Part shown: positions 16,658 through 23,530 of the stretch, piece by piece
How the letters are laid out: every line of letters begins with the position of its first letter
How positions within the stretch are numbered: position 1 is the stretch's first letter
NCBI GenBank assembly: GCA_016180035.1
Contig: JACPCA010000006.1
Span: 1 to 45,154, forward strand
Source: Candidatus Woesearchaeota archaeon
GTDB taxonomy: Archaea > Nanobdellota > Nanobdellia > Woesearchaeales > UBA12501
Direction of reading: 5' to 3'
DNA: 45,154 bases
Program-made: the position numbers and the translations under genes
The notes under the pieces: model-generated
The model's input: the letters and a program-made list of their open reading frames with translations, nothing else
Told to the model about the DNA's origin: nothing
The model's database searches: none

Positions 16658-17668
16658 TCACCCATACCACTTCCTCTTCACTGCATCAATCTTCTTCTCG
16701 TAATGGTAACAGAGGATAAAAAAGAGGATCGCTAAAAGATAGAGTATTCTGTCCCGGCTGTTATTTTGTTCAAGGTTATACCGCTGCAGGGCAGAAGCAG
16801 GGTCTTCATTCGTTACGATTGTCATCGGGGGTATGCCAACAGCGCCTGGTTTTGGCATATTATACGAGAACGAGAAGCCGTGGCCAAGGTCAACACCAAC
16901 AATCATCTTCACTGGATCGTCAATCGCTGTCAAAAAGCCCGTATCAGAAAAAGACACTTCAGAAGCGTGAGAGGCAACCTGTTTTGGAATGATCTCGTAA
17001 ACGATATACGTTCCGGGGAGCGGGCCAATCTCTGTCGTGATCTCGATGCTGTCCTCCATGGCCTGATATGTTTTACGAATAGCTGCCTGGACTATACTAT
17101 CCTGTGGGATCAGTGCATCGTCAATCATCGCTGCAGCAGATGAGCTGTCAATCTCCGGCAGGGAAGAAGGGAGCGGAGGTTGGTTGTGCTGCTCTTCTTC
17201 AACAACTTGAACAGCTGGAGAACTGTTGTCCAAGGCAGAGATGGCATCTCCTTCTTCGGCCATTGGCTGGCCATCAGGGCTTTCAACAGTAGAAGGGAGG
17301 TGAACATCATAATTGTTGATAACGTCGAGCGTGTTGGAAGAGATGTCATACTCGCCGACGTTATTGAAATAGAATCCAGTCACATACCCTTCTATCGTGC
17401 AGCCGGTGATGGAGATGTTCTTCCTGTTTGCTGCAGTGATTGCCGTCCCGCTCCTGTCCCCTCGCAAAACTGTCCCTAGACAGGTGATAGAAATGTCATC
17501 CCCTGAAACAGTCATTCCGTGAGGCAGATAGTACTCTCCACCGCAAAATTGGACTGACGTGCCGATTTCCATCCAGTCCAGGGGGGCAATGCAGCCCTGC
17601 GCTTTTCCAGCGGGAACCAACAGTATGGCCAGCAGCGCAAGAAGCGTGAAGAGGGCTGTTCTTTTCAT
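16658..17668 (-). CDS. Secreted protein with short parallel beta-helix repeats and C-terminal membrane anchor
   Basis: 336 residues. Signal peptide MKRTALFTLLALLAILLVPAGKAQG. Residues 45-125 have the rhythm of right-handed beta-helix repeats (ISITCLGTVLRG, ISITGCTIEGYVTGFYFNNVGEYDISSNTLD), as in NosD-like surface proteins. A disordered acidic linker follows, then a beta-rich domain and one C-terminal span (ILYLLAILFFILCYHY) with a basic tail inside. Its start overlaps the stop of the upstream small membrane protein by four bases, so they are coupled. Confidence 0.78.
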   Translation of the reverse strand: MKRTALFTLLALLAILLVPAGKAQGCIAPLDWMEIGTSVQFCGGEYYLPHGMTVSGDDISITCLGTVLRGDRSGTAITAANRKNISITGCTIEGYVTGFYFNNVGEYDISSNTLDVINNYDVHLPSTVESPDGQPMAEEGDAISALDNSSPAVQVVEEEQHNQPPLPSSLPEIDSSSAAAMIDDALIPQDSIVQAAIRKTYQAMEDSIEITTEIGPLPGTYIVYEIIPKQVASHASEVSFSDTGFLTAIDDPVKMIVGVDLGHGFSFSYNMPKPGAVGIPPMTIVTNEDPASALQRYNLEQNNSRDRILYLLAILFFILCYHYEKKIDAVKRKWYG

Positions 17669-17955
17669 GGGTACGCTCCCCAGTATTCATAATACCGCCG
17701 CGCAACAAAGAAGAGAAACACTGCCAGGAAGAGGACAATGCCCCCATTCACCAGGTTGATGTTCCAGTAATGCCCTGTTGCAGCGAATATGATCGGAAAC
17801 CCAACTGCGTCAAGCAGATAAAAAAAAAGCACAAAGATGATGGTGAGCACTGCAGCATTAAAGAACGGCGGATAGGATAACAGCATATCCAGCAGCTTTC
17901 CCCGCACGACGACTTCTGTCCTGCCGCGCCTCAAGGTTATATCATCATCTGCCAT
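17665..17955 (-). CDS. Small two-span membrane protein
   Basis: 96 residues, no known family. The charged N-terminus (MADDDITLRRGRTEVVVRGK) precedes two membrane spans (AAVLTIIFVLFFYLLDAVGFPIIF-like and GGIVLFLAVFLFFVA), ending in an aromatic tail. A TATA box at 17977-17986 (minus strand) lies about 25 bp upstream of the ATG. It is the first gene of the transcript that continues into the beta-helix protein. Confidence 0.7.
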   Translation of the reverse strand: MADDDITLRRGRTEVVVRGKLLDMLLSYPPFFNAAVLTIIFVLFFYLLDAVGFPIIFAATGHYWNINLVNGGIVLFLAVFLFFVARRYYEYWGAYP

Positions 17956-18016
17956 GTCAGAATTGCAGCAATTGTTCTTTATAAATGTTGTTAAGAGCGT
18001 TTTTACTTCAAAAACA

Positions 18017-18215
18017 GGCTCTGTAGAAAATGTTATACTATACGGGGCGCCGCCGTGATTTTCTTGAACGCTCTTTTTTCTTTCCCACCCTGCTTAGGCG
18101 AGGTGGGAAAGAAAAAAGGCCAAGACAAAGTAGACACGGCGGTGCCCCAAATTGTTTTTTTAGCCGAAAACAGCGCTTTGACGACTAAAAACAAAGAAAG
18201 ACTTTCTACAGAGCC
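18017..18215. mobile_element. Non-autonomous element, family 2, copy E
   Basis: 199 bp with terminal inverted repeats GGCTCTGTAGAAA / TTTCTACAGAGCC. It is flanked by a perfect 9-bp duplication, TCAAAAACA, at 18008-18016 and 18216-18224. The core forms a long hairpin: an outer stem GGGGCGCCGCCGTG with CACGGCGGTGCCCC and an inner stem CTTTCCCACC with GGTGGGAAAG. It shares its first eight bases with family 1. It lies between divergent promoters with TATA boxes at 17977-17986 (minus) and 18231-18240 (plus). Confidence 0.85.
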
Positions 18216-18263
18216 TCAAAAACAAAAAGTTTTATATATTAGTATTGGCTATAACAAGTATTG

Positions 18264-18470
18264 ATGCCAATAACCCTTGCCATTACCAGCCACGCCAAAG
18301 AAAGAATGGCAGTTCATGGCATTACTAAGGAACAGGTCAAAATCGCTATTGAGCGTGGCGCAAAAGTAAAGCAGACAGATGGGTACCTTACATCGTTTAC
18401 TTATATCAAGGTAGCATATAAAAAAATTGGAGAAAACACCTATAAGATAAAAACCGTGTTTGTGGACTAA
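18264..18470 (+). CDS. DUF4258-type putative toxin, pair 1
   Basis: A 68-residue protein. The conserved start SHAKERMAVHGITKEQVKIAIERG (His-Ala-x-x-Arg-Met...Gly-Ile-Thr) and the end YKIKTVFVD match the DUF4258 family, small proteins found in toxin-antitoxin contexts (family knowledge); they are likely RNases related to the MqsR/RelE fold (inference). The ATG at 18264 follows a TATA box (18231-18240) by about 25 bp. One base separates its stop from the zinc-finger antitoxin. A paralogue lies at 33765. Confidence 0.8.
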   Translation: MPITLAITSHAKERMAVHGITKEQVKIAIERGAKVKQTDGYLTSFTYIKVAYKKIGENTYKIKTVFVD

Positions 18471-18471
18471 C

Positions 18472-18807
18472 ATGAAAAGAGAACAATGCGAAGAGTGCGG
18501 CGGCAAGATTGTCAAGAAAAAAGTAGATTTTAAGCTGTACGGTGAGAGCCTTGGCGCCTTCTCTGCAGACGTGTGTTCAGGATGTGGTGAAGAAGTCTTT
18601 GATGAAAAAACAGCCGATGAAATAGACGATGCTGCGAAGAAAAAAGGATTGTGGGGTTTAGGCGCAAATGCAAAAGTGGTGCAGGTTGGGTCATCCATCG
18701 CGCTAGTCATCAACAAAAAGATTGCGGATTTTGTTGGCCTGAAAAAGGGAGAGGAAGTGCACATTCATCCTGAAAACAAGAAAAAGGTCGTTATCGATAT
18801 CTATTAA
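18472..18807 (+). CDS. YgiT/MqsA-type zinc finger fused to an AbrB domain, pair 1 antitoxin
   Basis: A 111-residue protein. N-terminal zinc finger CEECGG...CSGCGEEVFDE (two CxxC pairs, residues about 5-45) as in MqsA/YgiT antitoxins. A hinge KKKGLWGLGANAK is followed by a swapped-hairpin AbrB domain: VGSSIALVINKKIADFVGLKKGEEVHI. MqsA normally carries an Xre HTH at the C-terminus; here AbrB replaces it. It should bind both the DUF4258 protein and the promoter (inference). Same architecture as the gene at 33425. Confidence 0.83.
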   Translation: MKREQCEECGGKIVKKKVDFKLYGESLGAFSADVCSGCGEEVFDEKTADEIDDAAKKKGLWGLGANAKVVQVGSSIALVINKKIADFVGLKKGEEVHIHPENKKKVVIDIY

Positions 18808-18912
18808 GGCGCTTCTGGCAAAAAATTTTCTCGTTGAGGATTTTTCTCCACCAGTGTATAAAGAAAAAATAATAGATGGTAGCGAAGAAAGAAAAAAAGG
18901 TATAAGAATTTT

Positions 18913-19521
18913 TTACTGATACCCTCCTCCTCTTGGGTAGAACCCCAGCTCTTGCGGCGGCGCGAACTGTTTCAGGTCGAAAAACTCCTTGAGGTGGTTC
19001 TGGATCTTGTACACGTCGCCGATGACTGTGTGCTTCAGGGAATCTCTTCTCTTCCGCCAGATGCGCTTGTAGAACAGCTCATGGACATTCTTGAGGAACC
19101 AGTGCTTTTCCCATTCTCCCCCGGGGTCGAGAACAAGGTAGCCATGCAGCACCACTTCAATCTCCCCCTTTTCAACGCGGAGTTTTTTCCCTTCGTGCAT
19201 GACTTCGATGTCGCGGAAGTAGCGGAAGTGGAAGTCCAGATCCATGTGCATGGTGTAATAGCTGGAGCCCTCTTCTTGCTTTGACAGCCGCCACCAGATC
19301 CAGCCAGACTTGCCTTCTCTTTGGTTGGTGGAATGGCGCTCCTGGTAGAGCTTCTCCATGAATTTCCATTTTCCTCCTGCGCCGTACCCTTTATCAACAA
19401 GCCGGTCCCTGGTCTGTCGGTAGAGCTCGGTGAAGTCAAACACGCCCTTGAACTTGACGTTCGTTTCCAGGGCTTCAACAACAATGCCCACACCCTCTTT
19501 TTTGTAAATCTCTTCCGACAT
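18913..19521 (-). CDS. Conserved-looking hypothetical protein
   Basis: 202 residues, no family named with confidence. It is soluble with mixed alpha/beta content, rich in Trp, Lys and aromatic residues. It alternates beta strands (MHMDLDFHFRYFRDIEVM, GEIEVVLHGYLVLDP) with helices (FDFTELYRQTRDRLVDKG, LFYKRIWRKRRDSL). The C-terminus is Pro/Gly-rich. The symmetrical strand pattern suggests a single globular domain, possibly polyanion-binding (weak inference). The ATG at 19519-19521 has a TATA box at 19547-19555 (minus strand) next to the mobile element at 19570. Confidence 0.7.
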   Translation of the reverse strand: MSEEIYKKEGVGIVVEALETNVKFKGVFDFTELYRQTRDRLVDKGYGAGGKWKFMEKLYQERHSTNQREGKSGWIWWRLSKQEEGSSYYTMHMDLDFHFRYFRDIEVMHEGKKLRVEKGEIEVVLHGYLVLDPGGEWEKHWFLKNVHELFYKRIWRKRRDSLKHTVIGDVYKIQNHLKEFFDLKQFAPPQELGFYPRGGGYQ

Positions 19522-19569
19522 CTCAGGAGAGATAGGGGCAACCCTCTTTAAAAATATTATGATTTAATC

Positions 19570-19832
19570 GGCTCTGTCCGGAATATTTCAACGGGCGGTG
19601 CTATTGCCTAGCGCCGTGCCCGAGTTTTCCAGCCAATGGCAGGATACTCGGTTCTGGGTCGGGTAATAAACGCGGACAGAGCGCAGTAGCACCGCCCGTT
19701 TCACGAAGGGAATGGCACTGCTGCGCTCCGTTCACCCATAGAATCGGCCATGAAACCGAGTCTTCAGTCATCGTCCGGAAACGGATGACTTCGCTAGGCA
19801 GCAGTGCCATTCCAGAGATTCCTGACAGAGCC
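19570..19832. mobile_element. Non-autonomous element, family 1, copy C
   Basis: 263 bp beginning GGCTCTGTCC and ending GACAGAGCC, with the same internal halves as the copies at 7259 and 8582. It is flanked by a perfect 9-bp duplication, GATTTAATC, at 19561-19569 and 19833-19841. It lies between divergent promoters with TATA boxes at 19547-19555 (minus) and 19844-19852 (plus). It accounts for most of the 353-bp gap. Confidence 0.87.
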
Positions 19833-19874
19833 GATTTAATCAACTTTATATACAGATCTTTGTGCTTGACGCCC

Positions 19875-20393
19875 ATGACCTTTGCCTTCGGCCACTTGAT
19901 CGGCGCATGGCTTGCCGGAAAGCTTGCCCAACGTACGAAGCGAGCAGCCATGACCAGGATTGCTTGGGCGCTTCTGCTTGGCGGGGCCATTCTTCCTGAT
20001 GCGGACTATCTTGTGGATTGGACGCTTGGAACACATGGCCATCGCACGCTGACGCACAGCCTTGCCTTTCTCCTTGCCGTGCCCATCATCACGTGCTTCC
20101 TTACCGCAGTGCTGAAGAAAAAGTACCCGTTTTTTCAGCCAAAACTTTATGCCATAGCCATCGGGCTTGGTATTCTCACACATCTTCTTATCGACATGGC
20201 AGAGGGCTTTCCCGGCGTTGCCCTCTTCTGGCCGCACGAGACATGGTACTACTTTTTTGGCTCGGCGATACCCGGCGGCAATGGCATCTTCGAGTCAAAT
20301 GCCGTCCATCATCTGAAAAGGGCAATCGTGGACATGGGGCTTGGAACAGCGTGGATAGGATATTTTGTCTTGAGGGATAGGATACGGTTTTGA
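19875..20393 (+). CDS. YdjM/DUF457-like membrane-bound metal-dependent hydrolase
   Basis: A 172-residue integral membrane protein with about five hydrophobic segments. The family motif is visible: GGAILPDADYLVDW (Asp pair), then HRTLTHSLAFLLAVP (HRxxTHS), then LGILTHLLIDMA (THLLxD). These His and Asp residues are the presumed metal ligands of the YdjM/DUF457 family, found from bacteria to archaea. The substrate is unknown. The ATG at 19875 follows a TATA box (19844-19852) by about 25 bp; in-frame sequence upstream lies inside the mobile element. Confidence 0.85.
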   Translation: MTFAFGHLIGAWLAGKLAQRTKRAAMTRIAWALLLGGAILPDADYLVDWTLGTHGHRTLTHSLAFLLAVPIITCFLTAVLKKKYPFFQPKLYAIAIGLGILTHLLIDMAEGFPGVALFWPHETWYYFFGSAIPGGNGIFESNAVHHLKRAIVDMGLGTAWIGYFVLRDRIRF

Positions 20394-20460
20394 CGATGCC
20401 GGATGCGATAATGCCATCAATAGAAAGCTTTATATATAATGTTCTCTTTCCTGATAACAT

Positions 20461-21312
20461 ATGTTACTAAATAAGATAACAAAGGTGGAATGGCGGCTCC
20501 TGCAGCGATTAGAAGAAGAGCCAGCAAGCCTGAGCGCTCTTGCGCGCGTGACAGGAACAACGAAGGCAAACGTGTTTCATGCCCTGAAGAGCCTTGAACA
20601 GCAGGATCTCGTAAGAAAAAACATCCAGGGAAGAACACACACCTATCACTTTAACCCATTTCACCCTTCCGCATCCCTCATTGTTGAGCTGATTATGGAA
20701 GGGAAGAAAGAAGCATTTAACAAAAAATTAAGCAATATCCCCCTTCTTGTCCACTCTTTTCTTCAAACAACTCTGCAAGCTTCTTATCAAGGATGTATTT
20801 TTTTTGGATCCAGCATAAGCCAGGACTATCATGATATTGATATTTTTATTATGGTACAAGACAAATCTTACCAAAAGGAGCTAACGAAAAAGCTCAAGTT
20901 TATCGAAAAAAAGATAAGCCCCTCCTACGGGACCGCAAAAGAGCTCTATGACGGGATCAAGTCTCAGGATATGCTTTATAAGAATATCGCTTCAGGGATT
21001 CCGTATGGCACGGAGGCTATCACCTTGCGCCATTGCCAGCGTATGCTGCAAAAACAAGATATTCGGGAACGGTTCATGCTTGGCTATCGTGAGCTTCTCA
21101 GCTGCATGGAATTCAACGACAAGGAATATCAAAAAAGGCATCTTGATAAGGGGGTGATGGATATCCTTTATGCCATCTGCAACTATTTTGATATGGCGCC
21201 AAAAAATGATGTTGAAGCGATAAAAGCGTATAAGGCTATCAGCAAAAAAGGAAAGCCAACACGGCTTGACGATGCCCTCTTAATGGCAAAGTGGTATGGG
21301 AAGGTATTATGA
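20461..21312 (+). CDS. Winged-helix fused to MNT-type nucleotidyltransferase (antitoxin-like)
   Basis: 283 residues. N-terminal winged helix (about 5-65): EWRLLQRLEEEPASLSALAR, TGTTKANVFHALKSLEQQDLV and the wing GRTHTYHFNP. Then a minimal nucleotidyltransferase motif, FFGSSISQDYHDIDIFI (GSxxx...DxDI), and a helical tail. MNT proteins paired with HEPN toxins neutralise them, in some cases by adding AMP to the toxin (family knowledge). The fused HTH suggests self-regulation. A TATA box (20430-20439) sits about 25 bp upstream, so translation is probably leaderless. It overlaps the HEPN gene by four bases. Confidence 0.85.
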   Translation: MLLNKITKVEWRLLQRLEEEPASLSALARVTGTTKANVFHALKSLEQQDLVRKNIQGRTHTYHFNPFHPSASLIVELIMEGKKEAFNKKLSNIPLLVHSFLQTTLQASYQGCIFFGSSISQDYHDIDIFIMVQDKSYQKELTKKLKFIEKKISPSYGTAKELYDGIKSQDMLYKNIASGIPYGTEAITLRHCQRMLQKQDIRERFMLGYRELLSCMEFNDKEYQKRHLDKGVMDILYAICNYFDMAPKNDVEAIKAYKAISKKGKPTRLDDALLMAKWYGKVL

Positions 21313-21788
21313 AAAAGAAAGAGATCCGCGAAGAATTAGGCCTTGGCGTGCGATGCTTTCTTGAAGCAAGGGAACGCTCACAACAGCCAGCACTTGATGA
21401 GTTTGACAGGCTCCGCATGTTAGAGGTGTCGTTCAATCGCTTATTTCTCGCTGTCGAGCACATATGCAATGCCGTCATTCTTTTAGAGACCGGGAACTAC
21501 AGCAAAAAACATTTTGGTGATTTTTTGAGGCTAAAAGAGCTCAAGAAAAAATATGCCATCAACCTTGCAGAATTGTATGAAACAACATACACTTTTCGAT
21601 CGTATGCTGATTATCGAAAGCATCCAGAAATGGAAAAAGAGTTTACCATGGCTGAACTTCATAAGAATCTTGATGAGGTGCAATCTGCGTTCAGTGCATT
21701 ATTAACCATGTTTGAAGCAAACATTCTTGTCCAGGATTTATATGAAAAAATACAAGAAAAGAGGAAGAAAGTGAAAGAAGGAAGTTAG
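21309..21788 (+). CDS. HEPN-domain protein, partner of the nucleotidyltransferase
   Basis: A 159-residue all-helical protein. The segment TYTFRSYADYRKHPEM resembles the RxxADY motif of UPF0332-type HEPN domains. This differs from the RxxxxHxY of HepT, so RNase activity is less certain. Helices around NRLFLAVEHICNAVILL are the usual HEPN core. It follows the nucleotidyltransferase with an ATGA overlap and a GGGAAGG ribosome site. The pair is a typical MNT-HEPN toxin-antitoxin module. Confidence 0.8.
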   Translation: MKKKEIREELGLGVRCFLEARERSQQPALDEFDRLRMLEVSFNRLFLAVEHICNAVILLETGNYSKKHFGDFLRLKELKKKYAINLAELYETTYTFRSYADYRKHPEMEKEFTMAELHKNLDEVQSAFSALLTMFEANILVQDLYEKIQEKRKKVKEGS

Positions 21789-21840
21789 CTGGTCCACCCA
21801 ATAGAAAGCATTATATACACATATAGTTATATGTATAGCC

Positions 21841-22050
21841 ATGACAAAAATGGTTTCTCTTTCGGATGATGCATACAAAACCATTCAAGGGATAAAAGGA
21901 TCCGGTGAGTCTTTTTCTGATGTAGTTCTCCGTATAGTGCGGAAGAAAGGGGATATCATGCGCCTGTTCGGCTGCGCAAAACAAGATAAAGAATTCATCA
22001 GCGGGTTAAAAAAAGCCTACCAAGAGCGCCATTCCCGACATTCAGGATAG
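21841..22050 (+). CDS. Orphan VapB-like antitoxin with a C-terminus made by a mobile-element relic
   Basis: 69 residues. MTKMVSLSDDAYKTIQGIK followed by GESFSDVVLRIVRKKGDI matches the DUF217-type VapB antitoxins of archaea. These normally run about 15-20 residues longer and are followed by a vapC. Here the last codons (ERHSRHSG) and the stop are supplied by the element relic at 22028-22054, and no PIN gene follows. I infer that a deletion joined vapB to the relic and removed vapC. The TATA box at about 21807-21815 is intact, so it is probably still expressed. Confidence 0.72.
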   Translation: MTKMVSLSDDAYKTIQGIKGSGESFSDVVLRIVRKKGDIMRLFGCAKQDKEFISGLKKAYQERHSRHSG

Positions 22051-22054
22051 AGCC
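22028..22054. mobile_element. Relic of a family 1 element (right end only)
   Basis: GCCATTCCCGACATTC and the rest up to AGAGCC match the last 27 bp of the copies at 7259 and 8582 with about two mismatches. The remainder of the element is missing. Its outer end is about 16 bp from the TATA box of the YchF gene (about 22069-22077), the same spacing as the intact copies. Confidence 0.7.
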
Positions 22055-22101
22055 GCGTTTTGAGCCAAACCTTTTTAAAACAGTGAACTTCTCCATCCCC
22101 C

Positions 22102-23298
22102 ATGATTATCGGACTCGTCGGAAAGCCATCGTGCGGGAAAAGCTCCACGTTCAAGGCGGCAACGCTGGCAGATGTTGCCATCGCCAACTACCCGTTTACG
22201 ACAATAGAAAAGAATGAGGGGGCTGGCCATGTCCGGATCGAATGCGTGGACAAGGAGTTCGGCAAGCAGTGCAATCCGCGCATGGGCTTTTGCGTCAATC
22301 ACCAGCGCTTTGTCCCTGTCAAGCTGGTGGACGTTGCCGGCCTTGTTCCAGATGCGCACCTCGGCAAGGGGCGCGGCAATCAATTCCTGGAAGACTTGCG
22401 CGAAGCAGATGCGCTCATCCACGTCATCGACTGTTCCGGCAGCGTGAATGCGCAGGGAGAGCCTGTCGCAGTAGGAAGTTACGACCCTGCGAAGGACATC
22501 GAGTTTCTGGAGGTTGAGCTTGACATGTGGTACGTCGGCATCCTCAGCAAGGGCTGGGAAAAGTTCGCCCGTACGACCCAGCAGGAAGGCAAGGAGATCC
22601 ACAAGGCGCTGGGCAAGCAGCTGTCTGCCCTCGGCGTGACCGAGAACATGGTCAAGGAAGGCATGGCCAAGCTCGGCCTTTCGCCCAAAGCGATGGAATG
22701 GAGCGAGGAAAGCCTGAAGAGCATGGCAACCTTCCTGCGCCAGAAGACCAAGCCGACCGTGATCGCCGCCAACAAGATCGACGTGCCGTGCGCTGTCGAG
22801 AACTTTCACCGCCTCAAGAAGCAATTTCCCAACCATCTTATCATCCCCTGCAGCGCCGAGTCAGAGATCGCTCTCCGTGAAGCATCAAAGAAAGGCCTTC
22901 TTGATTATGTTCCGGGGAGCAACACCTTCACGGTCAAGGACGACAGCCTGCTGAACGACAAGCAGAAAGCAGCGCTGCAATTTATCAAGAAGGAAGTGCT
23001 GGAAAAGCATGGGAGCACCGGCATCCAGGATGTGCTCGACACCGCCGTGTTCAAGCTCCTCAATTACATCGCCATCTTTCCTGGCGGCGTGAACAAGCTG
23101 GAGGACCAGTACGGGCGATGCCTGCCAGACTGCTTCCTGCTCCGAGGCGGCTCGACTGCGCTGGATTTTGCGTACAAGCTCCACACGGATTTTGGAAAGA
23201 ACTTCATCCGCGCCATTGACGTCAAGACGAAAAAGACGGTGGGAAAGGAGCATCTGCTGAAGCACAGGGATGTCATGGAGATCGTGAGCGGGAAGTGA
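22102..23298 (+). CDS. YchF/Obg-family GTP-binding protein with C-terminal TGS domain
   Basis: 398 residues. Walker A (G1) GLVGKPSCGKSSTF, then NYPFTTIEKNEG, G3 DVAGLVPDAHLGKGRGNQF and G4 AANKID. The TGS domain at the end includes GSTALDFAYKLHTDFGKNF. The overall plan is that of YchF and its archaeal relatives, which bind ribosomes or tRNA. Bacterial YchF prefers ATP and has NxxE in G4; this one has NKID, so GTP is more likely (inference). TATA near 22069-22077, so probably leaderless. Confidence 0.9.
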   Translation: MIIGLVGKPSCGKSSTFKAATLADVAIANYPFTTIEKNEGAGHVRIECVDKEFGKQCNPRMGFCVNHQRFVPVKLVDVAGLVPDAHLGKGRGNQFLEDLREADALIHVIDCSGSVNAQGEPVAVGSYDPAKDIEFLEVELDMWYVGILSKGWEKFARTTQQEGKEIHKALGKQLSALGVTENMVKEGMAKLGLSPKAMEWSEESLKSMATFLRQKTKPTVIAANKIDVPCAVENFHRLKKQFPNHLIIPCSAESEIALREASKKGLLDYVPGSNTFTVKDDSLLNDKQKAALQFIKKEVLEKHGSTGIQDVLDTAVFKLLNYIAIFPGGVNKLEDQYGRCLPDCFLLRGGSTALDFAYKLHTDFGKNFIRAIDVKTKKTVGKEHLLKHRDVMEIVSGK

Positions 23299-23325
23299 AG
23301 GGCATCAGGAGACACTACGTTATGA

Positions 23326-23527
23326 AGTTTTGGAGAACGTCTTTCTTTGTTCTTAATCGTCGAACAACGGCTTTCGGCTAAAAAACGTAGATTTGGGGCG
23401 CCGCCGTGGTTTTCTCCGAAAACTTTTTTTTCTTCCCCACTCGCCCGGGCAGGTGGGGAAGAAAAATACCATAACTGCGTTATGGCACGGCGGCGCCCCA
23501 AATCAGGATGACATTTTCCACAGGGCT
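23326..23527. mobile_element. Degenerate family 2 element, inverted relative to copy E
   Basis: It contains the same hairpin as the element at 18017 on the opposite strand: outer stem GGGGCGCCGCCGTG with CACGGCGGCGCCCC, inner stem CTTCCCCAC with GTGGGGAAG. The outer regions (GTCTTTCTTTG, CGGCTAAAAAA, ACATTTTC) also match. The termini have decayed (CACAGGGCT for TACAGAGCC) and no target duplication is left. It lies between two convergent genes, where the hairpin could act in transcript ends. End positions are approximate. Confidence 0.7.
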
Positions 23528-23530
23528 GCT

